DNA of 53,514 nt, taken from positions 1 through 53,514 of the forward strand of contig CAMLSA010000006.1 in assembly GCA_946482655.1 (NCBI GenBank). Direction: 5' to 3'. The notes beneath the pieces were generated by a model that ran no database searches, was not told the DNA's origin, and saw only the letters and a list, made by a program, of their open reading frames with translations. Of this stretch, positions 35,557 to 44,230 are shown one piece after another. Source of the stretch: an uncultured Sphingomonas sp. Lineage in GTDB: Bacteria; Pseudomonadota; Alphaproteobacteria; Sphingomonadales; Sphingomonadaceae. Made by a program: the position numbers and the translations under genes. Numbering within the stretch: position 1 is the stretch's first letter; every line of letters starts with the position of its first letter.

Positions 35557-36054
35557 ATGACCAGCGAATATGAGGGCCCCGGCGATCTGCTGGCGCGGAC
35601 TGCCAATTTCGTCGAGGACCACCTCAACCTCTATCTCTCCTCCGAAGGGAGGGACGGCCACATCCTCGAATATAGCCATGTCGGCGTACCCGCCTATCTC
35701 GGCGCCCTGCTGCTCGAGACGTTCGGCCGCAAGAGCGGCAAGCGCTACATCTCTCCGCTCATCTATGGCTATTGGGGCCAGGAATGGGTGATCGTCGGGT
35801 CGAAAGGCGGCGCGGGGGACCATCCCGCCTGGTACCTCAACCTGTGCGAGCGCGACGAGGTCAAGTTCCAGGTCGGCACCCAGGCCTTCCGGGCGCGCTG
35901 GCGCTCGCCCGAAGGCGCGGAGCGCCAGGCGGTGTGGGACTATATGGCGGCGATATTCCCCAATTACATGACCTATCAGAAGGCGGTGACCCGCGATATT
36001 CCGGTGGTGATGATGCGCCCGATCGAGCCGGTGCCGCCGTTCAAGGCGAAGTAG
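35557..36054 (+). CDS. Ddn-like nitroreductase/quinone reductase family protein
   Basis: A 165-residue split beta-barrel protein of the deazaflavin-dependent nitroreductase (Ddn, DUF385) family: LETFGRKSGKRYISPLIYGY, VIVGSKGGAGDHPAWYLNL and VKFQVGTQAFRARW are the defining segments. Characterised relatives, mostly actinobacterial, use cofactor F420 or bind FMN. Sphingomonads are not generally known to make F420, so the cofactor is uncertain. The ATG at 35557 is preferred over 35542 because GGAAGGGCGAG lies correctly ahead of it. Confidence 0.85.
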   Translation: MTSEYEGPGDLLARTANFVEDHLNLYLSSEGRDGHILEYSHVGVPAYLGALLLETFGRKSGKRYISPLIYGYWGQEWVIVGSKGGAGDHPAWYLNLCERDEVKFQVGTQAFRARWRSPEGAERQAVWDYMAAIFPNYMTYQKAVTRDIPVVMMRPIEPVPPFKAK

Positions 36055-36205
36055 GGCGACAATGGGCATGGCCGCGGGTCGGTACCTCGCCCTCTGCCGA
36101 GTCCCAGGCCCACCCAATTCTGTTGCGCGTAACGAATTAGCGGCTAGGCTCCGCATCCCATGACAGGCCGCGAGTGGACAGCCCGGCCGGAAAAGGGAAC
36201 TCCGC

Positions 36206-37729
36206 ATGATATTCGGGCGCGTAAAGCCACTCGACGCCATCCTTGCCACCGCCGCGAAAAAGTCGCTGCACCGATCCCTGGGCCCCTTCCAGCTGACCAT
36301 GCTGGGCATCGGCGGCATCATCGGCACCGGTATTTTCGTGCTCACCGCCGAAGCCGCGCAGAAGGCCGGCCCCGGAATGATCCTCGCCTTCGTCATCGCC
36401 GGCTTCGTGTGCGCGGTGGCGGCGCTCTGCTATGCCGAGATGGCGGCGATGGTGCCGGTCTCGGGCTCCGCCTACACCTATAGCTACGCGGTGATGGGCG
36501 AGATGGTCGCCTGGATGGTCGGCTGGGCGCTGGTGCTCGAATATGCGATCGCGGCGGGTGCCGTCTCGGTCGGCTGGTCGGGCTATGTGGTCGGCCTTTT
36601 CCAGGCGATGACCGGAATAGCCCTGCCCAAGGAACTGGTGCTCGGCCCGATCGACGGCGGCATGATCAACATTCCGGCGGCGGTAATCGCCTTGCTCGTG
36701 ACCTGGCTGCTCGTGCTCGGCACCAAGGAAAGCGCCACGGTCAACGCCGTGCTCGTCGGCATCAAGGTCGCCGCGCTGTCGCTGTTCGTGGCGCTGGCGC
36801 TGCCGGTGATGAATCTCGACAATTTCGATCCCTTCGCACCGCTCGGCTTTGCGGGCATCTCGGCGGCGGCGGCGTCGATCTTCTTCGCTTATGTGGGCTT
36901 CGACGCGGTTTCCACAGCGGCGGAGGAAACCCGGGACCCGCAGCGCAACATGCCGATCGGCCTGATCGGTTCGCTCGGGATCTGCACGGTCTTCTACATG
37001 CTCGTCGCCGCCGGGGTGATCGGCGGGGTCGGCGCCCAGCCGATGCTGGACGCTTCGGGGGGCGGCATCCCCACCGGCTCGCCCGAGCTCGCCGCCGCCT
37101 GCTCGGCGATCGGCGACAGCAAGGTGGTTTGCTCGAAGGAGGCGCTGGCCTGGACGCTGCGCGAGATCGGCTGGCCGCAGATCGGCAACCTGCTTGGCCT
37201 CGCCGCCGGCTTGGCGCTGCCCTCGGTCATCCTGATGATGATGTTCGGTCAGACCCGCATCTTCTTCGTGATGAGCCGCGACGGCCTGCTGCCCTCGGTC
37301 TTCTCCAAGGTCCATCCGCGCTATCGCACGCCGCATGTCATCACGATCCTGACCGGCTGTTTCGTCGCGGTCTTCGCGGCGCTTTTCCCGGTCGGCGCGC
37401 TCGCGGACATCTCCAATTCGGGAACGCTGTTCGCCTTTGCGGCGGTTTCGATCGCGGTGCTCGTGCTGCGCAGGACCGATCCGGCGCGCCGGCGCCCCTT
37501 CCGCACGCCGGCCGTGGCGATCGTGGCGCCGGTTTCGATCATCGGCTGCCTCTATCTCTTCTTCAGCCTCTCGACCTACACGATCACACTGTTCTTCAGC
37601 TGGGCGGTGTTCGGGCTGGCGGTCTATTTCCTCTATGGCCGGCGCAAGAGCCACCTCGGCCAGGGCATCGTCGAGACCCACGAGACCGATGCGGATATAC
37701 CGCCGGCAGCGGTGCCGCCCGTCACCTAA
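36206..37729 (+). CDS. APC-superfamily amino-acid permease (cationic amino-acid transporter type)
   Basis: A 507-residue inner-membrane permease with about 12-14 helices. The N-terminal GIGGIIGTGIFVLTAEAAQKAGP segment (positions about 35-57) includes the substrate-binding GIGxxIGTGIF loop, and FFAYVGFDAVSTAAEE is the conserved helix-6 region of the CAT/YfnA subgroup. Sequence alone supports amino-acid uptake, not a specific substrate. It ends 4 nt inside the convergent kinase gene. Confidence 0.92.
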   Translation: MIFGRVKPLDAILATAAKKSLHRSLGPFQLTMLGIGGIIGTGIFVLTAEAAQKAGPGMILAFVIAGFVCAVAALCYAEMAAMVPVSGSAYTYSYAVMGEMVAWMVGWALVLEYAIAAGAVSVGWSGYVVGLFQAMTGIALPKELVLGPIDGGMINIPAAVIALLVTWLLVLGTKESATVNAVLVGIKVAALSLFVALALPVMNLDNFDPFAPLGFAGISAAAASIFFAYVGFDAVSTAAEETRDPQRNMPIGLIGSLGICTVFYMLVAAGVIGGVGAQPMLDASGGGIPTGSPELAAACSAIGDSKVVCSKEALAWTLREIGWPQIGNLLGLAAGLALPSVILMMMFGQTRIFFVMSRDGLLPSVFSKVHPRYRTPHVITILTGCFVAVFAALFPVGALADISNSGTLFAFAAVSIAVLVLRRTDPARRRPFRTPAVAIVAPVSIIGCLYLFFSLSTYTITLFFSWAVFGLAVYFLYGRRKSHLGQGIVETHETDADIPPAAVPPVT

Positions 37730-38715
37730 AGCCTCGCCTCGATCAGCCCGGCCAGGTCCTCGCCTTCGGGCAGACGCGGGCCCGTCACGCCGATGATGCG
37801 GCCCGCAGCGATTGATCCCATGCGCAACGCCGTCGGCAGGTCGCGGCCCTGGGCGAGCCCGGCGAGCAGCCCCGCCGCGAAAAGATCACCCGCGCCGGTG
37901 GTGTCGACGACCGGCCCTTGCGGCTCGGCCGGCGTTTCGATGCGCCGCCCATCCTCGATCGCAATCGCCCCGGCGGAGCCTCGCGTCGCCACCAGCAGCG
38001 GCACCCGCGCCGCCGCCCAGGCGGCTCCCGCCTCGAAATCGGCAAGCCGGCTCAGCTCGGTGATCTCGCCCTCGTTGGCGAGCAATATGCCGATCAGGCC
38101 CGCTTCGATCAGCGCGACGAACTCGTCGTGCAGCGTGCGCACGCAATATTCGGAGGAGAGCGAGAAGGCGGTCTGCCGACCTGCCGCGCGCGCCACCTCG
38201 AGCGCCGCGCGCGCGGCGGCGCGCGGCTGCTCGGTCCGCCACATATAGCCCTCCACGAACAGGATCTCCGCCTCGGCCGCGAGTGCGGGATCGAAGCTCG
38301 CCGAGAGGAATTCCGAGGCACCCACCGCGGTGTTCATGGTGCGGTGGCCATCGGGGCCGACGATGATCAGACAGCGGCCGGTGGGCCTGGCGATCGGCGG
38401 CAGCGGGAAATCGATGCCGCGGACGGCCATGTCGGCGGAGAACAGCCGCCCCAGCCGATCATCCCCCACTTGGCCGATGAAGGCGAGCCGCAACCCCAGC
38501 CGCGCCAGCGCCGCCATGGTGTTGGCCGCCGAGCCCCCGCAAATCTCTTCGCATTGTCCCATCGCCTGATGGAGCTCGATCGCGCGCTCGGGCGCGATCG
38601 GCTGCATCGTCCCGCGCGCGAGCCCCTGCGCCGCGACGAAATCGTCATCCTTGTGGCAAAGCACGTCGATCAGCGCATTGCCGATCGCAAGGACATCGTA
38701 GCGGAGGGCGGCCAT
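37726..38715 (-). CDS. PfkB-family kinase, adenosine-kinase-like
   Basis: A 329-residue ribokinase-fold kinase with NALIDVL at the N-terminus, CGGSAANTMAALARLG (substrate lid) and the C-terminal catalytic signature DTTGAGDLFAAGLLAGL with the anion-hole GAGD and catalytic Asp. Similar alphaproteobacterial proteins are annotated as adenosine kinases (nucleoside salvage), but PfkB sequences alone do not settle the substrate. It converges with the permease, overlapping by 4 nt. Confidence 0.88.
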   Translation of the reverse strand: MAALRYDVLAIGNALIDVLCHKDDDFVAAQGLARGTMQPIAPERAIELHQAMGQCEEICGGSAANTMAALARLGLRLAFIGQVGDDRLGRLFSADMAVRGIDFPLPPIARPTGRCLIIVGPDGHRTMNTAVGASEFLSASFDPALAAEAEILFVEGYMWRTEQPRAAARAALEVARAAGRQTAFSLSSEYCVRTLHDEFVALIEAGLIGILLANEGEITELSRLADFEAGAAWAAARVPLLVATRGSAGAIAIEDGRRIETPAEPQGPVVDTTGAGDLFAAGLLAGLAQGRDLPTALRMGSIAAGRIIGVTGPRLPEGEDLAGLIEARL

Positions 38716-38835
38716 CGGCGTTCCCTAGCGAAATCCGCCGCCGCCGAACAGCTACTCGGCCGCCGCTGTGATCTTGGAGGGAGTTTCTGGGCAACGGTCT
38801 TGCACTTGGCCGCCGATGATGCTGTTCGGGTCCAC

Positions 38836-39207
38836 ATGACCTTTCCGCGCCTCGCTCCCCTCGTGCCGATCGCGCTGCTCGCAGCCTGCGGGCCGACCCA
38901 GCAGATCCGAATCGTCGACGCCCCGCCGCCGCCGATCCGGATAGAGGCCGGGCTCGACCGGGTGCTCGGGCAGGACGTCCGCGCGCTGATCAGCCTGTTC
39001 GGCACGCCCAGTCAGGATGTCCGCGAGGAGCCCGCCCGCAAGATTCAATATGCCAGCGGCGTATGCGTGCTCGACGCCTATCTCTATCCTCCGGGGCCGG
39101 GCCGCGAGCCGCTGGTCACCCATGTCGACGCGCGGTTGCCGACCGGCGAGGATATCGACCGCGCCTCATGCATCGCCGCGCTCGTCCGCCGCAAGGAGGC
39201 GCGGTAG
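38836..39207 (+). CDS. Small lipoprotein, function unknown
   Basis: A 123-residue precursor with a lipobox (ALLAAC, cysteine about residue 18) followed by a proline-rich segment and a compact domain: LDRVLGQDVRALISLFGTPSQ, KIQYASGVCVLDAYLYPPG, and a second conserved-looking cysteine near the end (RASCIAAL). The strand pattern resembles small outer-membrane lipoproteins of the SmpA/BamE-like fold (LxGxxxxxVxxxFGxPxxxR...YxxxxCxLDxYLY), but assignment is tentative. Confidence 0.75.
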   Translation: MTFPRLAPLVPIALLAACGPTQQIRIVDAPPPPIRIEAGLDRVLGQDVRALISLFGTPSQDVREEPARKIQYASGVCVLDAYLYPPGPGREPLVTHVDARLPTGEDIDRASCIAALVRRKEAR

Positions 39208-39244
39208 GCGGCTTGGCTTCAGCCTGCGCAATCGGCGGTCTGAA

Positions 39245-41308
39245 TCAGCCTTCCTCTCCCTCCAGCGCCGCCGCCAGCTCGTCGAGCCAGAGCTGGGCGT
39301 TGCCGTCCGAGGGCGCGCGCCAGTCGCCGCGCGGGGAGAGCGCCCCGCCGCCCGACACCTTCGGGCCGTTGGGGACGGCGGAGCGCTTGAACTGACTGAT
39401 CGTGAAGAAGCGGAACAGGAAATTCTCGAGCCAGTGGCGAATCGTCGCGAGGTCGTAGCCGTTGCGCAGGCCTTCGGGAAAGCCCGCCGGCCACAGCCCG
39501 GCATCGGCATCCTTCCAGGCATGCCAGGCGAGGAAGGCGATCTTGGACGGCTTCAGGCCGAGCCGGACGACATGATGGAGGAAGAAGTCGTTGAGCTCAT
39601 AGGGACCGACCTTCGATTCGGTGCTCTGGATTGCGCCGCCCGCATCGGCGGGGATCAGCTCGGGCGAGATTTCCGTGCCGAGTATCGCGCTGAGGATCGC
39701 GTCGGTCGCAGGGTCGAACTGATCGGTCGCGACGCACCAGCGGACCAGATATTGGATCAGCGTCTTGGGCACGCCCGCATTGACGCCATAATGGCTCATC
39801 TGGTCGCCGACGCCATAGGTGCACCAGCCGAGGGCCAATTCGCTCAAATCGCCGGTGCCGATCACGAATCCATGGTTCTGGTTGGCGAGCCGGAACAGAT
39901 AATCGGTGCGCAAGCCCGCCTGCACATTCTCGAAGGTGACGTCGTAGACCGGCTGGCCCTGGGCGAAGGGATGGCCCATATCGCTCAGCATCTGGGTCGC
40001 GGCCGGGCGGATGTCGATCTCCTCGGCGGTGACGCGGAGCGCCTTCATCAGCGCCCAGGCGTTGGACTTGGTCGCTTCCCCGGTTGCGAAGCCCGGCATG
40101 GTGTAGCCGCGAATCGCCGTCCTCGGGAGACCGAGCCGGTCGCAGGCCTTGGCCGCGACGATAAGCGCATGGGTCGAATCGAGTCCGCCCGAGACGCCGA
40201 TCACCATCGTGCTGCCGCTGGTCGCATGGAAGCGCCTGGCCAGGCCCTCGACCTGAATGTTGAATGCCTCGTAGCAGTCGGCGTCGAGTTCGCGCGGATC
40301 GGCGGGAACGAAAGGGAATCGCGCGACTGTCCGCCTGAGCCCGACGTCCCCGAAGCTCGGCTGGTGCGCGAAACGGACCGTACGGAAGCGCGTTTCGGGA
40401 TGGCCCCCCGCCGCGGCGCAATCGTTGAACGTGCCCATCCGCATCCGCTCGAGCCGCAGCCGCGCGACGTCGACATCGGCGGAGATCAGCTCCGGGTCGC
40501 TCCCGAAACGGCTCGACTCGGCGAGCGTCTGGCCGAGCTCGTGGATCATCGCCTGGCCGTCCCAGGCGAGGTCGGTGGTGCTCTCGCCGGGTCCGCTCGC
40601 CGAGTAGCAATAGGCCGCGACCGCCCGCATTGATTGCGACGCGGCGAGCAGCGCCCGGTCGCGCGCCTTGCCGATGATGATGTTCGAAGCCGACAAGTTG
40701 CAGAGGATCAGCGCGCCGGCCATCGCGCCACTGGTCGAGGGCGGCAGCGGCGCCCAATAATCCTCGCAGATCTCGACATGGAAGATGAAGTCGGCGAGGT
40801 CCTCCGCCGCGAAGATCAGGTCGGGGCCGAACGACACCGATTGCCCGCACAGCACCATGTCGAGGTTGTGCAGCCCTTGCCCCGGCGCGAACCAGCGCTT
40901 CTCATAATATTCGCGGTAGTTGGGCAGGAAGCTCTTCGGCACCACGCCCAGGATGCGGCCGCGCGAGATGACCACCGCGCTATTGTAGAGCCGCCCGTTG
41001 CGGCGAATCGGCGCGCCGACCAGCAACACCGGCTTGAGGCTCGTACTCGCGGCGATGATGCCGCTCAGTTCGGCCTCGACCCGGTCGAGCAGGGCATCCT
41101 GGAGATGGAGATCGTCGATCGCATAAGAGGACAAGGCGAGTTCGGGCAGCACCAGCAGGTCTATGCTCTCGGCGTCCGCCTGGCGCGCCAGCGTCACGAT
41201 CCCCGCCGCGTTGGCCGCGATGTCGCCCACGCTCGCGACCGGCGTCCCCGCGCCGAGGCGCACGAAGCCGTGCCTGTGGATCGAACGGAAATTGTTGGCG
41301 CCTGACAT
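39245..41308 (-). CDS. nadE: Glutamine-dependent NAD synthetase
   Basis: Amidates deamido-NAD using ammonia from glutamine, the last step of NAD synthesis. The 687-residue two-domain enzyme has an N-terminal nitrilase-like glutaminase (glutamate near LLVLPELALSSY, lysine in PKSFLPNYREYYEKRWF, catalytic cysteine in VEICEDYWAP) and a C-terminal ATP-pyrophosphatase synthetase domain (P-loop VIGVSGGLDSTHAL, DLSELALGWCTYG). The ATG at 41308 is preferred over an upstream one. It shares the NAD pathway with nadD in this window. Confidence 0.96.
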   Translation of the reverse strand: MSGANNFRSIHRHGFVRLGAGTPVASVGDIAANAAGIVTLARQADAESIDLLVLPELALSSYAIDDLHLQDALLDRVEAELSGIIAASTSLKPVLLVGAPIRRNGRLYNSAVVISRGRILGVVPKSFLPNYREYYEKRWFAPGQGLHNLDMVLCGQSVSFGPDLIFAAEDLADFIFHVEICEDYWAPLPPSTSGAMAGALILCNLSASNIIIGKARDRALLAASQSMRAVAAYCYSASGPGESTTDLAWDGQAMIHELGQTLAESSRFGSDPELISADVDVARLRLERMRMGTFNDCAAAGGHPETRFRTVRFAHQPSFGDVGLRRTVARFPFVPADPRELDADCYEAFNIQVEGLARRFHATSGSTMVIGVSGGLDSTHALIVAAKACDRLGLPRTAIRGYTMPGFATGEATKSNAWALMKALRVTAEEIDIRPAATQMLSDMGHPFAQGQPVYDVTFENVQAGLRTDYLFRLANQNHGFVIGTGDLSELALGWCTYGVGDQMSHYGVNAGVPKTLIQYLVRWCVATDQFDPATDAILSAILGTEISPELIPADAGGAIQSTESKVGPYELNDFFLHHVVRLGLKPSKIAFLAWHAWKDADAGLWPAGFPEGLRNGYDLATIRHWLENFLFRFFTISQFKRSAVPNGPKVSGGGALSPRGDWRAPSDGNAQLWLDELAAALEGEEG

Positions 41309-41404
41309 CCGGGGCTCTCGCAAGCTGCTGTTATTCCGCCCCATAGAGGAAGGAAGCGGAGAGCGCCAATCCGGCAGCCCAATCGTCGCCCCCGCGGTCG
41401 AACC

Positions 41405-42436
41405 TCAGTCTGCCGCGGTGATGCGGTTGCGGCCGTCCTGCTTGGCTTTGTAGAGCGCCGCGTCGGCGCGCTTGAGGATAGATCCGGGCGAATCCTGGAT
41501 GTTGAGCATGGCGATCCCACCCGAGAAGCTCAGTCGGCCGAGCGACTGGCCGGTATTGGTGACCTTGAGCTCGCGAGCGGCGATCGTCGCCCGGATCTTG
41601 TCGAGGATCGGCAGCGCCTCGGCGGCGGCGGCACGTTCGAACACGAGCACGAACTCCTCCCCGCCATAGCGCGCCGCGAAGATGTCGTTGCCGGCAGGGC
41701 GCCCGAGCGAGGAGCCGACGAATTTGATCACCTCGTCGCCGATCTGGTGGCCATGGGTGTCGTTGAAGATCTTGAAATGATCGATATCGCAGATCGCCAG
41801 CGCCAGCGGCGAATTGTTCCGCCGCGCATTTTCGAACGCGCTGCGCAAATGCTGGTCGAGCGCGCGGCGATTGGGCAGGCCGGTCAGCGGATCGCTGTTC
41901 GCCTTGTGCTGAGCGGTGGCGAGATCCTTGCGCATCGCGCTCATCTGCAGCTCGGTCCGGCGAAGATCCTCTTCGGCGGACTGCGCCTTCTCGATCATCG
42001 AGCGGGTCAGCTCGATCAGGGTTCCGACCGAGACGACCGACGACTTGCTCTTGGCGAGACCCTCCGCCTCATGTTCGAGGGCGACCCCATAATCGCGCGC
42101 ATCGTCGCCCGATCTGGCAAGAATCATCGACATTTGTTCGAGATAGCCCTGCGCGTCGGTGGCGATGCGCGACAGTTCGTCGGTCGAGAGCCCCGAATCG
42201 AGCTTGGACGAGATCGCGGCCGCGACTGCGTCGCTGAGACCGCCGTCCTTGGCGATCGCGCGATCGATCATGGCATTGAGTTCGCGGTCGCGTCCCGAGA
42301 GGTAGCGATGACACAGGTCGAAATTGGCCGGAGACGGCTCGAGACCATGATCGAAAAGGAGTTTACCGATCATGTCATAGAGCCGGCGCCATTCGTCGCG
42401 CTCCGCTGACTTTTCGGCTATTCGTTCTTCGCGCAC
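41405..42436 (-). CDS. Diguanylate cyclase (GGDEF domain)
   Basis: Makes the second messenger c-di-GMP from two GTP. The 343-residue soluble protein has a helical N-terminal region without a recognised sensor domain (about 1-165) and a GGDEF domain (about 180-340) with SDPLTGLPNRRALDQHL, ICDIDHFKIFND and the active-site GGEEF. The inhibitory RxxD site normally five residues before GGEEF is not conserved (AGND), suggesting weak product inhibition. The start is GTG at 42436. Confidence 0.92.
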   Translation of the reverse strand: MREERIAEKSAERDEWRRLYDMIGKLLFDHGLEPSPANFDLCHRYLSGRDRELNAMIDRAIAKDGGLSDAVAAAISSKLDSGLSTDELSRIATDAQGYLEQMSMILARSGDDARDYGVALEHEAEGLAKSKSSVVSVGTLIELTRSMIEKAQSAEEDLRRTELQMSAMRKDLATAQHKANSDPLTGLPNRRALDQHLRSAFENARRNNSPLALAICDIDHFKIFNDTHGHQIGDEVIKFVGSSLGRPAGNDIFAARYGGEEFVLVFERAAAAEALPILDKIRATIAARELKVTNTGQSLGRLSFSGGIAMLNIQDSPGSILKRADAALYKAKQDGRNRITAAD

Positions 42437-42515
42437 GGTCTCACCCCCAATCTCAGCCGGCAGGATAGCGCGAGATTCGATACATCCGGTTAATGGACCA
42501 CGTAATTTTACGCAG

Positions 42516-42728
42516 TCAGCGGTGCCAGCGGCCGGTCTCCATCCAGGCGAGCAACGGCTTCAGCGGGAGGATCCAGATGATTCCGGCGACGGTGTAGACC
42601 ACTGCCTGGACCAGGATGTGCAACTGGCCGATCCAGGGCGACGCCGAGGCGACGATCACCGACCATAACAAGATGATGAGCAAGATCAGGAGGATGCCGA
42701 AGGGCTTTCGCCAGCTTGGTTGGATCAT
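42516..42728 (-). CDS. DUF2842 small membrane protein
   Basis: A 70-residue protein with two membrane helices (about 10-28 and 39-58) and the conserved SPWIG-Q loop and WILPLKPLLAWM end typical of DUF2842 in alphaproteobacteria. Its ATG overlaps the stop of fau (ATGA). Function is unknown. Confidence 0.88.
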   Translation of the reverse strand: MIQPSWRKPFGILLILLIILLWSVIVASASPWIGQLHILVQAVVYTVAGIIWILPLKPLLAWMETGRWHR

Positions 42729-43342
42729 GATGGCTGGCCCCTTTCGATTGCGCCCTTCTCGGTGACGACCGCGTCGAGCGGCACGTCCCAGGGGTCGCAG
42801 GCTAGGGCGGGCCGTTGCTGGATCGACCAGCCCAATCCGATTTTCTTTGCGGAGGGAAGCGCGGCGAAGGCGCGATCGTAGAAGCCGGCACCCTGGCCGA
42901 GTCGCCGCAGCGCCGAATCGAACCCCAGCAACGGCGCAACCACGATATCGGGCACCATTTCGGGTGCGCCGGCTATCGGCTGCAGCAGGCCCCGCCACCC
43001 TTTTTCGAGCCGGTCGCCTGGCGTCCACGCGAGAAAGCGCATCGGCTCGTCGCGCCTCGCGACATGGGGCAGAGCGATCGTCGAACCCCGGGCTGCCGTA
43101 GCGGCGATCGCGGCGGCGCAGTCGAGTTCGCCGCCGAGTGCGATATAGAAGGCGACACAGGCGGCGCAGTCGAGCAGCGGCGCCAGATGCGCCGCCGCGC
43201 GCGCCTCGAGCCGCCCGCGCTCGCCGGCCGCCAGATCGAGCACGAACGCATCGCGCGCCGCGCGCAACTCCGCCCTGAGCACCGGCTTCGAGCGCTCAGG
43301 CGGCACCGGCGCGCCGGAAAGAGAGGGTGGCGGGACCGCCAT
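42725..43342 (-). CDS. fau: 5-formyltetrahydrofolate cyclo-ligase
   Basis: Converts 5-formyl-THF to 5,10-methenyl-THF using ATP. The 205-residue protein has the N-terminal KPVLRAELRAARDA, the folate/ATP loop RRLGQGAGFYDRAFA and the C-terminal IGLGWSIQQ segment. It lies directly downstream of the 6S RNA candidate, the classical ssrS-fau(ygfA) arrangement, and overlaps the DUF2842 gene. Confidence 0.94.
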   Translation of the reverse strand: MAVPPPSLSGAPVPPERSKPVLRAELRAARDAFVLDLAAGERGRLEARAAAHLAPLLDCAACVAFYIALGGELDCAAAIAATAARGSTIALPHVARRDEPMRFLAWTPGDRLEKGWRGLLQPIAGAPEMVPDIVVAPLLGFDSALRRLGQGAGFYDRAFAALPSAKKIGLGWSIQQRPALACDPWDVPLDAVVTEKGAIERGQPS

Positions 43343-43364
43343 GGTCGTTTGCTGGAATATCCTC

Positions 43365-43515
43365 TGACGCCAGTAGCATCAGGTGGGAACCATATGCATC
43401 GGACCAAGATCCGAACAGGGACAGCCCCCTAGGAATGTGAATCGCCTCAGGGATGTTCTCTGCAGCTCGTGCCGGGCAGTACCCGCCGGGAACATATGTA
43501 GGCGCATGGGGGCAT
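43365..43515 (-). ncRNA. ssrS: 6S RNA candidate
   Basis: The zapA-fau gap of 199 nt has no reading frame and is where alphaproteobacteria carry 6S RNA, the sigma-70 holoenzyme regulator. On the minus strand the sequence can form a long, interrupted rod: GGTGGG near 43382 pairs with CCCGCC near 43482, and CGGA/TCCG and CCCT/AGGG hairpins lie inside. The call rests mainly on conserved position; the ends given are approximate and I cannot fold it reliably. Confidence 0.55.
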
Positions 43516-43541
43516 TTGCTCAAGGGTCCGGAGAGGGCTTC

Positions 43542-43874
43542 CTACCCCCCCGCCCGGCCCAATTGCGACGCCAGCCGCTCGACGCGCTCGGCGATGCGTT
43601 CGATCGCGACCGCATAGGCCGGATCCGGCTCGGCGTCCGCGGGGGATTCGTTGCGCGCCACTGACGCCGCGCCGCGCAGGTCGTTGAGCTCGTCAGCTAT
43701 CAGCAGCGCCGACAGGAGCAGAGTGCGGGCTTCCGTCATCTCGCCAAGGGCGCTGGTGATCTCCGCGGCCTTCTGGTCGACCATGCGGACCAGGGCGCGG
43801 AGATGGTCCTCCTCGCCGTCGCGGCAGCTCAGTTTGTAGCGGCGGCCCGAGACCGCGACCTCGACGTCCGCCAT
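43542..43874 (-). CDS. zapA: Cell division protein ZapA
   Basis: A FtsZ-bundling protein at the division site. The 110-residue protein has the ZapA domain start (EVAVSGRRYKLSCRDGEEDHLRALV) and a coiled coil through about residue 70, with a hydrophilic end. It overlaps the upstream small coiled-coil gene at TGATG and precedes the 6S RNA candidate and fau. Confidence 0.93.
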   Translation of the reverse strand: MADVEVAVSGRRYKLSCRDGEEDHLRALVRMVDQKAAEITSALGEMTEARTLLLSALLIADELNDLRGAASVARNESPADAEPDPAYAVAIERIAERVERLASQLGRAGG

Positions 43875-44077
43875 CAGTCGCTCCCCAGCAGCCGGTCGAT
43901 CCGCTCGATTGCCGATTCGGCCGCCTCGCGCAGCGTCCGGTGCCGCTCGGCGAGCCGGAACAGCGCCTCGCTCTCGTCATGGCCGAAGGGCTGCGGCGTG
44001 GCCGCGATACCGGCTTCGACACGCGCCAGCGCACGTTCAAGGCGGCCAAGGGCCAGGATCAGACGGCGGTCGGTCAT
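43874..44077 (-). CDS. Small coiled-coil protein upstream of zapA, ZauP candidate
   Basis: A 67-residue, almost wholly helical protein with heptad-like spacing of Leu/Ile/Ala (LILALGRLERALARVEAGI, EALFRLAERHRTLREAAE) and no membrane segment. Its stop overlaps the zapA start (TGATG). In Caulobacter a coiled-coil partner, ZauP, is cotranscribed with zapA and acts with it at the Z-ring. The position and structure match, but sequence similarity cannot be verified here. Confidence 0.72.
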   Translation of the reverse strand: MTDRRLILALGRLERALARVEAGIAATPQPFGHDESEALFRLAERHRTLREAAESAIERIDRLLGSD

Positions 44078-44230
44078 CGATTCGAACGAATAGCAGGCTC
44101 ATTACGCCCCGCAAGCGCGGCTTGGTTTTGATAGGCCGGTTGACGATATCCCTCAGGCACGACAAAGGGTCCGCGCGAGCAGCGATATCGCCCGTTCGTT
44201 CGATCCCGCCGGTCTGCAGAAGGTTGTTCC

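Noticed and set aside
36137..37681. A 514-codon minus-strand frame opposite the permease
   Set aside because: The translation is almost only D, R, H, E and G, the typical shadow of a hydrophobic membrane protein.
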